Of a stretch of 64,000 bases of DNA, positions 44,033 to 54,721 are shown piece after piece; position 1 is the first letter of the stretch, and each line of letters starts with the position of its first letter. Source of the DNA: Doryteuthis pealeii. Taxonomy: Eukaryota > Mollusca > Cephalopoda > Myopsida > Loliginidae. A model generated the notes under the pieces. That model was given only the letters and a program-made list of their open reading frames with translations. It was not told the origin of the DNA and ran no database searches. Location: the NCBI GenBank assembly GCA_023376005.1, contig CM042145.1:57770540-57834539 (forward strand), given 5' to 3'. Position numbers and translations under genes: made by a program.

Positions 44033-44365
44033 AGACTGCGTGGGCGCGTGGATTAAATCCAGCCAATCAACAGTTCGAATATGTGGTTAGTTACCTACTT
44101 AACCGCCGATCTTGAAAGCCGTTCATTTGCACGTATTCGACATGGACGAACGGATATGCAACCAAGAACTTTGATTAACCAAAGGGTTCTGCCAAACATC
44201 GAAGAGCAACCAAGAATTCTTCATTAAGGAACAACCAAGGATTATTCACTAAGTAACAACCAAAGAATTCTACCTAACACAAAGGAACACAAGGCATCTT
44301 CACTGTGAAGTGCTCTCGCCTGCGGCCTAGAAATGGCTTACAAAAATCGTAACACCCCTTTGTGG
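44033..44365 (+). repeat. dispersed repeat of about 330 bp (pair with 30748)
   Basis: Plus-sense partner of 30748-31052, with a short internal array of GAACAACCAAG-type units (44205-44275) that is longer than in the partner. Confidence 0.7.
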
Positions 44366-44594
44366 TTACCTCTTTCCAGAGGACTCAATCAGCGTATTCT
44401 AAGCTCCGCCGACAGAGCTCAAGAGGATGAAGATTAAGAAGAGGTGAGGAGGAGGAGGAGGAGAAGGAGCGAAATCCTTAATTGTAGGAATGGGAGATAA
44501 CTCTTAAGAACCAAAATTTCAATGATTGTGAACACCATTTAAAAGTTGAGTATTTGTAAATAAAACAAAGACAATGGTTTCCATGCATATCCAT
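44366..44594. other. spacer with AGG repeats
   Basis: GAGGAGGAGGAGGAGAAGGAG near 44445 and a single GGGAGATAAC motif at 44490. No gene. Confidence 0.5.
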
Positions 44595-44800
44595 TTGAAT
44601 CATAGATGGGACTCTAACAGGTGCCACCACTCCTGATCAGAGTGGACCTGACAGTAATGGCAATGAAGGGGCACACCACGCTCCGCAGATCTTTAGAACA
44701 AGATCCTCACCACCAGATGCAGCATAGTATCATACTCAGGATACACGCTTTTTGGTGGTGGTGGGGTCTTACTCCTACGACAAAATGGTGACGACAGAGA
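44595..44800 (-). repeat. REP-3 copy, minus strand
   Basis: TAGATGGGACTCTAACAGG, AGAGTGGACCTGACAGTAAT, AGATCCTCACCACCAGATG and GGGGTCTTACTCC follow the family order. Confidence 0.8.
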
Positions 44801-45607
44801 ATAGACACAAGATAAGTGAAGTGAGGAGATGAGCGCCGGGCGATCTCCCGAGTAAGGCTATCCAAAATAAACTTGACGTTTCGTTCAATTTCTGTCCCTC
44901 TTCTGTTCCAGAACGAGTTAGAAAGTTATTTCCGGGTCTATAAGACGTATGGTTAACAAAGGAATTTTTTTTTGGGGGGGGGGGCTTCCACTTACTGTTA
45001 ACCCTTACAAGCAACATACTTGTTGATTTCAAACTTCAGTAAATAACACACAAACCATAAAACAAGCGAATGGGACGCTGTGTGATATTGGCATATAATT
45101 ATTTAAAGGTTAGATGTGCGTCGTATATGTCGGAAAATACGGTAAATAACTCATCAAGATATAATTTATTCATCTTCCCACGAAAGTAAAATGTAACACA
45201 AGCCCAAATTTACGAGGAGGTCTCTCCCACATACGTGGGAATAACTCGAGAAAGTGCCCAGTTCCTTTGGGACGCGGCACCCCCCCCCCGTTCACCGGGG
45301 ATTTATTGTCCTTGTGTCAGAACATCCATTTATCCGTAGTAGGGTGTATTCTAAGTACATGTATCAGCTTTGGAGAAGAATCCTCCCTTAAGCCCCACCA
45401 CACACCCCATTGCGCTTTAGGGGAGAAGAGTTTGTGTTTTGGTCAATTCTTGATGTCTGAGGAGGTCCCAAAGTGAAATGCCGACGGGTCTGTCCAATTT
45501 ATGTCTTTACCCACGTGACTTAGATGAGTGTCTCTTGACCTTGTATCCCATTTCCATTTCTGGTTGCTGTTGTGCGTTTCAAAAACGTAGAAGCGCTTAT
45601 AGAGTTT
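44801..45607. other. spacer with a transposon-end-like motif and a REP-4 copy
   Basis: At 45110-45149, TGCGTCGTATATGTCGGAAA and ATACGGTA resemble the terminus of a widespread DNA transposon group (GCGTCTTATA...GAAAATACGGTA), but no partner end is seen. At 45430-45530 a REP-4 copy is visible (GAAATGCCGACGGGTC, ACCCACGTGAC). No gene. Confidence 0.45.
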
Positions 45608-45888
45608 GTTTTTAATTAGTGAAATAGATCACTAATTAGGACTGAGCCTATTCTAGTAGTGACCACCCCAAGCGGAGTTTAACAGGTTTGAAATCAGAGT
45701 TACCTAACTAAGGTTAAAGAGCCCAGTCTGTACTATTATTTATTCATAGCTGGAGGGAAGTAGTTGATTTATACCTTTCCCAAGGGTATTAGCGCTATGC
45801 GAACTGAAGCTTCGTCCAGGATTTGAACTCAGGTCGACGAGTCCTTTCCCTACGACTCTAACCATTAGACAACGTGCCTCCAACTAAT
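45608..45888 (-). repeat. SINE-2 copy, variant-a tail
   Basis: A full minus-strand copy. Tail at the left (AGTGAAATAGATCACTAATT), tRNA head at 45825-45888 with a B-box close to GAGTTCAAATCC. Confidence 0.9.
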
Positions 45889-45895
45889 GTTGTCT

Positions 45896-45950
45896 GATTG
45901 ATTTTAACGGCATGTCAATCAGTACGACGTTATTTCATGCCAAGATATTA
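45896..45950 (-). repeat. 3' hairpin tail module, minus strand
   Basis: TTGATTTTAACGGCATGTCA and, about 20 bases on, TTATTTCATGCC. It directly follows the SINE-2 head. Confidence 0.65.
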
Positions 45951-46389
45951 GGGAATTGCGTATATTGTACATTTATATTGATGAGATATAGGATTTTTAT
46001 TTGGGATTAGGCGTTTAGTCGTTTGGTGTGTGTTCGCTGATTTTTTTTCTTGAACGCCATTATATGTGGTTCTTCCTTCTGTTGGTTGTCGAGCTGAAAC
46101 GGAATTAAGGAAGGGAAAAGAAGAGACAAAGACAAAATATACTTTTAAGGATCAGACTTTATTTCTAGGTGCATAGCTATTTATTGGAGAGGAAATTGTC
46201 TCCTGAGCCAGCCAATAGCGTGTGTTCCCAGTAACCAATCGCGTTGGAATGGCCGAGTAATCTTTTTGGCGGTAGGAAGGGTTTTTTTTTCTGCGCATGC
46301 CCACTTGGTTCTCCCTATCAATCGGCTCTTGAGAGATTACAATTATTTTATTTTAAAAAGTTTATTTCATCTCATTTTAATTTTAGTTC
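45951..46389. other. spacer, nothing recognised
   Basis: Holds a possible unique segment (46190-46330; CCAATAGCGTGTGTTCCCAG). No gene called. Confidence 0.45.
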
Positions 46390-46439
46390 AATCTCTACAT
46401 ATTTACATTTTTATGTAGTTTATTTAAGGTTTGTTTTTT

Positions 46440-46527
46440 CATACATTATTTGTATTAAATAGGAATATTCCATATTATATAATCATATAATGTGGAATAT
46501 TCCTATTTAATACAAATAATTTGTATG
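46440..46527. repeat. 88-bp near-perfect palindrome
   Basis: The left arm (46440-46480) and right arm (46485-46527) differ by one base and a 2-base indel around a 4-base loop (AATC). The arm contains AATAGGAATATTCC, made of two head-to-head 50-bp units. Confidence 0.9.
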
Positions 46528-46671
46528 TTTTTAAGAATTCCTATTCAATACAAATAATTTACACACAGTTGTATGTTTTCAATTGGTCTTATTTGATAAA
46601 AATGATTTGCAAACAATTGTATGTCTTCAATTATTCCAATTCAATACTAATAATTTAGGCACAATTATATG

Positions 46672-46882
46672 GGTTATTTCCTATAACTCCAACATAAAAA
46701 GGGGGAACCACACTGAATGAATTTTATCTGTTAATTAATCTACCCATTATTTTCCCATTAAACTAACCCTAAACCCTAACCCTAACCCAGTCTTCTCTTT
46801 TCCTAGTAAATCAATAAATAAATAATTTATCAGTCAATCAGAGTGGTTCCCCCTTTTTATGTTGGAGTTATAGGAAATAACC
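46672..46882. mobile_element. hAT-type MITE, 211 bp, perfect 40-bp TIRs
   Basis: The first 40 bases (GGTTATTTCCTATAACTCCA...) are the exact reverse complement of the last 40 (46843-46882). The 8-bp sequence ATTATATG flanks both ends (46664-46671 and 46883-46890), as expected of hAT-superfamily insertion. The interior has CCCTAAACCCTAACCCTAAC, a telomere-like run, and shares TTCCCATTAAACTAACC with 21200-21390 in reverse. Perfect TIRs suggest recent activity. No coding frame. Confidence 0.92.
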
Positions 46883-47290
46883 ATTATATGATTTCAAGTA
46901 ACTATTTCTGTTTAATAATATTCATTTGTTTCTACTCAGTTATATGGTTTGAAGTAACTAATAATAATAATCGTTAGGAAACAATTATAACTTCATTAAT
47001 TATTCTTAATAGAAATAATTTGTACACAGTTATATGGTATAAAGTATTCCTATCTAATACAAATAATTCATAAACCGATCTATTTGACCCATACATGAGA
47101 CCTTAATAGGTACAACTATATCAGGTCAGAGTGGACCTGGGAGTAATAGTAATGAAAAGGTACCCCTCACTCATTAGAGCTCCAAAACTGATCAAATCAG
47201 ATACAGTTTAATGTCATATCCAGGATACCCGTTTTTTGGAGGGGGCATTTCTCCTCTGCAGGGGATACAGAACCGTTAACAGAACAGTAT

Positions 47291-47602
47291 GATTGTTTTA
47301 AGTCATTACATCATTTAAAAAAAGAAAGAAAAGGATGCTGGTCTTTGGAGTTCTCCCGCCAATTCGTAAATTCTAAATGGAATAGCTGACGGCATTTCAT
47401 ATAATCATATGTTCGGTTATGAGGCATCTACGCGTTCAGCAAACATGATTAGTTTGTTTGTTTGTTTGTTTGTGCTCTCTCTCCCCCCTCTCTCTCTCTC
47501 AGTACAATTCTCTTTTTCTCCGGTGTTTGCGTTCAAGCGACACGTGCACAATGTGATCACACAAGCCTTACAAGCTAATGAATAAATATTTAACAAACGC
47601 AT

Positions 47603-47606
<4 letters not shown>
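47291..47606. other. spacer with GTTT and CT tracts
   Basis: GTTT repeats at 47452-47473 and a CT tract near 47478-47502. No gene. Confidence 0.6.

Positions 47607-47678
<72 letters not shown>
47607..47678. repeat. (GA)n microsatellite
   Basis: Pure GA tract. Confidence 0.95.
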
Positions 47679-47683
<5 letters not shown>

Positions 47684-47940
47684 AAATTATTACAAATAAT
47701 ACGGTATAATGAGAAAACCTTTAGATCGACAGAAAGAGGGAATAAATGAATGAATGAATAACAGATTAATAGATATGAAATGTCTGACAGATAAGAACAT
47801 GTTGAGATAAAGAGATAGATATGAACATACTATTTAAAAAATACTATGATATATAAATAACCAGATAGGAAGAGGCTGACACAGATAAGAACATGCAGAG
47901 ATAGATAGAAACATGCTGAAAGGGATAGATATGAACATGC
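47679..47940. repeat. degenerate GATA-rich repeats
   Basis: Repeated GAACATGCTGAGATA and GATAGATATGAACA motifs, which also make up the palindrome at 48179-48383. Confidence 0.7.
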
Positions 47941-48060
47941 TGAGGTGGAGCACCATACCTACCATCATCTTCCTCACTCGTGTTACTCATACGCTGAGAT
48001 GGCAAGGGCTGATATCGAACCAGGAACCTTTTGGTTCCTAGTCGAACGCTCTACCGACTG
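47941..48060 (-). repeat. SINE-1 copy, cut by a TA tract
   Basis: Minus-strand head and upper body (TAGTCGAACGCTCTACCGAC on the plus strand). The 3' end is lost at 47941 in GATA repeats, and the head runs into TA. Confidence 0.85.
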
Positions 48061-48086
48061 ATATATATATATACATACTATGATTT

Positions 48087-48178
<92 letters not shown>
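48061..48178. repeat. (TA)n microsatellites
   Basis: TA tracts with a short interruption near 48075-48090, the longest in the window. Confidence 0.95.
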
Positions 48179-48181
<3 letters not shown>

Positions 48182-48255
48182 CCTGTCTGTGTTGGCTTGT
48201 TTATATCTATTAATCGATCTATCATAGTCTGTTCATATCTGTCTATTTCAGTTTG

Positions 48256-48305
<50 letters not shown>

Positions 48306-48383
48306 CAAACTGAGATAGATAGATATGAACAGACTATGATAGATCGATTAATAGATATAAACAAGCCAACACAAACAGGAACA
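48179..48383. repeat. AT-centred palindrome, arms of about 80 bp
   Basis: 48179-48258 and 48303-48383 are reverse complements with about three mismatches (shared TGTTGGCTTGTTTATATCTA, AATCGATCTATCATAGTCTG). The spacer is a (TA)n tract, itself self-complementary, so the whole 205 bases can fold as one cruciform. Confidence 0.92.
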
Positions 48384-48408
48384 TGCTGAGATAGATAAGA
48401 ATAGACTG

Positions 48409-48413
<5 letters not shown>

Positions 48414-48446
<33 letters not shown>
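48414..48446. repeat. (TA)n microsatellite
   Basis: TA tract. Confidence 0.95.
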
Positions 48447-48449
<3 letters not shown>

Positions 48450-48588
48450 TGTACACAAATAAACCACTCGAGTTTCACCATAAGGATCTTCAGGGTTAAA
48501 TCCACTGAATTAATCAAGATATTGATTAGTAAAACTTGTACCAACCAAATATTGAGACCAACTCAATATTTTCACCGGTAAGTCATTC

Positions 48589-48592
<4 letters not shown>

Positions 48593-48639
<47 letters not shown>

Positions 48640-48780
48640 GACGGATAGGCAGACAGACAGATAGATACGTACGTACCGAGATAGAGGGACAGACAGTCTG
48701 ATAGAGAGACAGACTGACAGACAGGTAGATAGATAGATAAGTGACATCACACGATAGTTTACATATGCTGTACTCGACCG
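48593..48780. repeat. TA tract and GACA/GATA repeats
   Basis: TA tract 48593-48635, followed by degenerate GACAGACA and GATAGATA repeats to about 48740. Confidence 0.9.
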
Positions 48781-49070
48781 TGAATGAGAGGAATGGATAG
48801 GAAAGGAAATATAAAGATACCGAAAATGCAACAATCGATTCTATTCACCAAGTCAAGACTTGTCTACCAGTTCCACTTACGTCACAGTCACTCGAACACA
48901 TCGATTTGTTATTACCCCGCACGCGTACGCGCGTACACAGGCGTGTGCACACTGACATACGCACACACACGCGCGCACACACACATGCGCGCACAATATT
49001 TTCTCTCCATTCTTCTTCAAGTGTTTCTTTTGTCTTCCACCCACATACACATTCCTTTTTTTCTTTTTTC

Positions 49071-49106
<36 letters not shown>

Positions 49107-49140
49107 TATTCATTACTTTCACTTTCACTATCGCCGTCAC
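48781..49140. repeat. CA-rich stretch and (GT)n
   Basis: CA/CG-rich stretch at 48910-49000 and a pure GT tract at 49075-49105. The plus-strand frames here are low-complexity readings. Confidence 0.8.
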
Positions 49141-50439
49141 GTGATCCTTGAATAAACGCAAAAAACCTGAAGACGGAAAAAAAAAAAAAGAAAAAGAAAG
49201 AAAATCGGTAAAACTCGGTCACTTCCGTAAAAGAACGTCTGGTGGCTGTTATATAGAACGTCTCATTTCTGGAAACAATTATTGCTATTTCTTTTCTTCT
49301 TTTTTTTTCTCCTTTTTTTTTTCATTCAATAAAAAACGGGACAAGAAATTTTGATGTAAAAGAAAATAAATCTTAAAAAGTAAATAAAATAAAATGAAAT
49401 AAATAAATAAGAATGAGCATTAAAAAAAAGTATTTGCGAATTATTATTATTAAAGTTATTTTTATATTTCTAAAATATATATCTTTTAAATAACTTGTAA
49501 AAATTTGGGGTAAAATAATTATATTTTTTGAAGTCCATTTAGGAAGCAGGCATAATTGTAAAGGCTTAATTTCAGATTCTATGATTAATCATCTTAAAAT
49601 GTTAATTTGATTAGAAATACCCCCTCCCCCAAATAATCAGCATCTTTGTAGCCCTTCGCAGATTGTTGCATTCTATATTCCACTGGCTCTAACATTGAAC
49701 GTTAGTTTTCTTTAGCTCGAGCGACAACCAGGCAGACAGACAGACAGACAAGTGTAGTGTGTGTGTATATATCGAAGTTAAAAAATAAAAAAAACTAAAA
49801 AAAACCCTTGTAACTATAGGCGCGTCTCGCATCAGATTATATGTATTTTTTTTTTTTAGCGGCTGCTCTTATTGTCGATATACACAATTTTCACGGATAA
49901 CATTAACAATTAAAATACAAGTGGCGTGCACACATACCAAGTGAATTTCGTCAAGTCTTCTTCTTACATGCACCAATAGTCAAACCCAAGCCACTTTCAT
50001 GGTACGCATTGACGCGCATACAACCCCCTTCCCTCTCTTTCTCGATCTCTCTTTCTTTCTCTCTCTCCCATCACATACGGCGCAAATAAACAGCCAATAA
50101 ATACGACTACACATTTCCCTCTCAGGAATAATAAGACGGATTGATACTTTTTAAAAATGAATTAAAAAACAAAACAAACAGACGAAAACGATTACAAAAA
50201 CAATCACAAAAACACGCACCTATCAAATACAAAGAAGAAGAAGAAGAACAAGAAAAACGGCACGTGCCTCCAGTTGTCGTAAATGAAGGCATGAGAAACA
50301 GGAGGTGATATGGTTTATGTGGATAAATGCAAATGAGTCGTACTTTCTTCTTTTTCCTCTTCTCCTTCAGTTCCATTTGAAACCGCCCGTTCTCTCCTAC
50401 GACAGTCACTGTTCTCCACTGACACAAAAGTGTTTAATA
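49141..50439. other. least repetitive part of the window
   Basis: Apart from short A, T and AAG tracts, this stretch carries none of the repeat families found elsewhere. The minus-strand frame at 50122-50427 contains runs of Lys and Ser from AAG repeats and has no recognisable domain. It could be upstream DNA of a host gene (see 50440). Confidence 0.4.
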
Positions 50440-50603
50440 GCAGTAATAATAATATTATTAATAATAATAGATTTATGAACGTGCAGTGTCGTTCGTTTTA
50501 ATCTTTCTTTCATTCTCTTTTTAACGTCGGGGTTTCTTACCATCATTTTTCAATCGTCAGCGTCCGTATTTAGATCTTCCTTCCTTCATCAACAACGATC
50601 AAG
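50440..50603 (+). other. possible non-coding first exon with splice donor
   Basis: The segment ends with GATCAAG followed by GTGAGTG at 50604, a strong match to the animal 5' splice-site consensus. Upstream is single-copy-looking, less AT-rich DNA with a CCAAT-like motif near 50093. No ATG-initiated frame spans it. One donor match is weak evidence, so this is a guess. Confidence 0.2.
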
Positions 50604-50609
50604 GTGAGT

Positions 50610-51540
50610 GTTTTATTTCATTACTTTTCCTGATTTCAAATTAAACTATATTTTCTGGGGAATATCCATATTCATTTCATCATACATTAATTCAGCATTT
50701 TGCATATTTTTCATATTGGTCTTTTATTTAAAAAAAAAGAAGAAAAAAGCTTACTTAATTCTATCAAAACATTTTCATTTTCAATTTCTAACAATTTGTT
50801 TATTCATTTTTTCGTTTAAAAAATTGAATAAGCATATATCTCAAACCTACTGTTATTTTGCCATCATTTGAATATTTTAAAATGTAAGAGAAGAAGAAAA
50901 AAATACACAAGCTGGTGTGTATAATTTTCTAAAAAGGAAATGGTGAAAAACGTCATATAAGACCTGTTACTCCAGGCAAATAAATTTATATAATTTCTAA
51001 AATCAAAATTGAGCGTTTTTTTAATGTCCCTATGACTAGTAACTCTAATAAACTAAATGAAATAGCTTTGGTAAGCGGTTTCTAAAAGTAATTTTACTTT
51101 TTTAAATTGACTATTTTAGGAATGGTTTGTAATTGTGTGTGTATAAGCATTGATAGTTTTAAAGGACATATACATTATACCCTTCTCTAACTATAGAACC
51201 TGAAAAGAAAGAAAAACAAAATCTAGGAATTAATGAATTTATAAGTTATATGAAAGAAAACATTTTGCTTTTCTATTTAAAAAAAAAAAAGGATAAGAAA
51301 AGAAAGAAAATCCCTATGAAATGAAGTTCATTCATTCAGCGTTTCATTCAGTTTTTAAAGAACTAAAAAAAAAAAAATGTTTTACGCGAAAAAGGAAATA
51401 ATGATTTGCTCTTGTTCAATATTGAAGCCGGTCACATGCTTTGGTAAATACTTTTATTTTCCTTTTTTCCCCATCTTGACGATGAATTATCAGTGATTAT
51501 ATACAATCTACTCTTCACTCCACAGGTAGATGCAACAGTT
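50610..51540. other. AT-rich spacer or intron-like DNA
   Basis: AT-rich, with A tracts; no repeat family recognised. If the 50603 donor is real, this would be intron. Confidence 0.4.
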
Positions 51541-51662
51541 AACGCTTTTTGTTAGTAGTAGTAGTAGTAGTAGTAGTAGACATGCAGCGTATCAACACGT
51601 GCATGTAGATATGCGTGTATGAGGGTATAAAAAATACCTACCGACAAAAAATCAATCCCGAG

Positions 51663-51709
<47 letters not shown>
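51541..51709. repeat. (TAG)n and (TA)n tracts
   Basis: TAG repeats at 51553-51580 and a TA tract at 51666-51709. Confidence 0.95.
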
Positions 51710-51713
<4 letters not shown>

Positions 51714-52490
51714 CTATCCCAGGAAAAATAATGAATAGAAATTTGAAATCACTATTTTCATTTTTATTAATATTTGTATCTAAGTTTATTTAGAAATTGT
51801 GGTTTCAGGTTTATTCATTGATTCTATAAGATAATAAATAAAATATATCCATCCTGTATTGCAATGATTATCAGTTAAATCTCAGAATATTTTGTACCAA
51901 CATTTTGTGAAAATAATTTTTAAGCCAACCAACCGCATCTTTGTTCAATTTTATGAAATATCCGTAAAATGTCATTCGAATGATAAAATATTTAAAGGTT
52001 CCTAATCTTAACAAATATGAAAAGGAAAGGGTTACTTCATTTTTTGTCATATTTTACATGATACGAGGAGGTTTTTATCGTAATGATTAAGGTTCGAGTG
52101 TTTTGTTACTGTGAGTAACTGGACCCGATTTGTGTACAGAACAGAACGTATTGGTCAAATTGAAGCCAGGTGCTAATGTCTGTTAAAAAAAATTAAAAGA
52201 ATACAAAAGGAAAAAGGAGAGTAATCTTTAAGAGTTGTTAACAATGGACAACCCAAATTAAAAATACCCCCCCCCCCATCCAAAAAAATACCCTTCCGAA
52301 TTTTGCAAAAAAATATTAATGATTTACGTTTGACAAAAAGAGTTGATTACAAAAAAAAAAAAAAATGCTATATTTACTTTTATTACAAATTCCAGAAAAA
52401 AAGCAACATATTGCAGAACACATGTGTAAAGTTGTTTCTCAAAACTTAGATTAATACGGGTTACTTGGATTGAACCCGGTCCAATTGCCT
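51710..52490. other. AT-rich spacer
   Basis: Poly-C patch near 52268 and poly-A near 52350. No gene. Confidence 0.5.
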
Positions 52491-52494
52491 AGCA

Positions 52495-52700
52495 ACGTTT
52501 TTTACCAGAGGGACACTGGCTTACCTGGCGTTTACACCGGGTAGGTGAGGCTCCCCTCTTTCTAGGCAGCACCTGCTCCCTCGTCTAAAATGAGTGAGGG
52601 CTGAGGGATGCTGACGGAATCTAAGCAATTTTTAAAAGCGCCACGCTGGAGGCTTGCTTTCTGCGTGGTACCCGTATAAAAAACATCTGTCTATTTTAGC
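52495..52700 (+). repeat. REP-4 copy
   Basis: Contains ACCAGAGGGACACTGGC, TCTAGGCAGCACCTGCTCCC, TCTAAAATGAGTGAGGG, GATGCTGACGGAATCTAAGC and CTGCGTGGTACCCGT, in the same order as 62665-62845. Confidence 0.75.
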
Positions 52701-53985
52701 TTAGTAGTAAGCTAAAAAAAAAAAAAAAAAAAAAAAAATAGCAATTATAGCAATTTTCTTTTTTTTTGTTTTAATCATTCAGAGTATAGCTTGAGATTTT
52801 AGGGTCTGGGTAGGCTTGGCTTCTTTAGGGTTCCCCTTCATCATTTAATGAGATTTGTTAATGTTAATCCAGTAGATGAACTGAATTACGATTTTATATC
52901 CATGTGGTGTCCCCCTCTCCGGCTGGCTCTCCTCAACCTCAGATATGCCTCAGTCAATATTTCACAGAAAATCAGCTGGGACAATATGTAGGTTAAAAAA
53001 AAAAAATCAAAAACAATTCTGCCAAACAATACCGCCCCCCCCCCCATTAGGTCTTTCACATGTTAAAAGTTCAACTTACCAATTATTAAAAAGCAAATGA
53101 ATTTAAATTTTCGCCATACTGTGTTAATTTTTTTTTGCAGTTAAGATGTCCTTTCAAAAGCAAAAATTGTTCGAAATGTTTTGAACGGCCATCCAATATC
53201 TTGCTTCTTTTTTTTTTTTTACATCTCTAGATTTTTAGATAAAATTAGTGAGCTCGATGTAATAGCGGTCAATAGTTATATTGGTGCTTCTATTTAGAAA
53301 AGAAGGGGTCTGATTAGCATTACATAGTCAAGTTTTCTCGGAAATTTGGAGGATTAAAAACAACCGTTCAGCGTGACAAACTTGTAAACTGAACAGGAAA
53401 TTGTTTTATTCTCTAAGTTAGAGTATTTTAAGAGAATTGTCATTATGATATGCCGGCGTTTGGCCCGTCTCCGTCCGTCTGTCTGTCTGTCTCTTTCAAT
53501 TTAGTTTCAAATCTTTTGTGATTATCAATTGAGTGAAATAAATCAATTTAAAAACAAACAAACGATCATCCTTGAAGAAACTGATATTCCAGCTGGTTGT
53601 TTTACGCTCTTAGTTATCAATGGAAAAGACTTCTTACAACGTGCGTTACAAACACTATTTGTTACTACGCGAAGCGCTTACAAAATATATCGAAACTGAA
53701 GAAGCGTAAATTTTCTTTTAAAACGTCCCCTATACATTCAACATCCTTATTGTAGCCAATTTTTCACCGATCCAAACACTTTTGAAATTTCTCATTCGAT
53801 ATAGCGTGAAATTAAGATCGTCGTATATCCCTTTAATATCTTCCACGTCCTTAGATCTTCCCCTTGAGATGTGTTTTCAGTATAGAAAAAAAAAAAAAAA
53901 AGAAAAGGTCGCATTGGGCAAGGTCTAGTATGTACAATACAGTATGTTAAAAAAAAGCATTTTATCGCAAAATTGGCATTTACTC
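52701..53985. other. spacer
   Basis: Poly-A tract at 52714-52739, poly-C near 53035 and otherwise unique-looking AT-rich DNA. No frame or RNA gene could be supported. Confidence 0.45.
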
Positions 53986-54545
53986 GTTACAGACATCATC
54001 ACTTTATTAGAAACATCATCACTTAAAAAACAACATCTAAACATCCTTAGTTTATCAAAATCATTAAAACGTCATAACTTTATTTAAAAAAAACAACAAC
54101 ATTTAAACGTTATCATTTTATTAAAAAGCAATCTAAACACCATCACTTTATCAAACAACATCTAAAGATTATCACTTTATTAAACAAGACTCATCTAAAC
54201 ACCATCACTTTATTAAACAACACTCATCTAAACACCATCACTTTATAAAACAAGACTCATCTAAACACCATCACTTTATTAAACAAGACTCATCTAAACA
54301 CCATCACTTTATTAAACAACACTCATCAAAACATCATCACTTTATTAAACAAGACTCATCTAAACACCATCACTTTATTAAACAAGACTCATCTAAACAC
54401 CATCACTTTATTAAACAAGACTCATCTAAACACCATCACTTTATTAAACAAGACTCATCTAAACACCATCACTTTATTAAACAAGACTCATCTAAACACC
54501 ATCACTTTATTAAACAACACTCATCAAAACATCATCACTTTATCA
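53986..54545. repeat. 33-bp minisatellite, more than ten copies
   Basis: The unit CATCTAAACACCATCACTTT plus ATTAAACAAGACT repeats at a 33-base step from about 54190 to 54540. The left side (53990-54185) is a degenerate version with unequal spacing. Variants (AACAACACTCATCAAAACAT) occur at intervals, which suggests higher-order copying. Confidence 0.95.
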
Positions 54546-54721
54546 TAATTTCTTCAGCTGTTCACAAAAGTTCATCTAAATAATACAAAAGTAAATAAAT
54601 GAAAGCTTTAGACTCGTAACCTTTTGATCATGCCTAGGAGATAGATTAATTATCATACGCAATGATGAAAATGTTTTGGGAACAAAGTTTACAGTAAGGC
54701 TAACTGCTCCCCACCCCTATC
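54546..54721. other. spacer
   Basis: Nothing recognised. Confidence 0.5.

Larger units (their letters stand above)
46390..47290 (-). repeat. REP-3 copy with greatly expanded middle
   Basis: The front (minus) lies at 47085-47290 (TTTGACCCATACATGAGACC, GAGTGGACCTGGGAGTAAT). The middle, 46440-47080, consists of many 50-bp units (ATTCCTATTTAATACAAATA), a palindrome (46440-46527) and a MITE inserted at 46672-46882. No clean hairpin tail is left. Confidence 0.65.

Noticed and set aside
45110..45149. Complete DNA transposon ending in GAAAATACGGTA
   Set aside because: Only one terminus-like motif is seen; no inverted partner lies within a plausible distance.
46780..46797. Telomere or interstitial telomere from CCCTAA repeats
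   Set aside because: The run is short and lies inside a MITE with exact TIRs.
54190..54545. CRISPR-like array from the 33-bp repeats
   Set aside because: There are no unique spacers; the units are contiguous, and the context is a eukaryotic genome.
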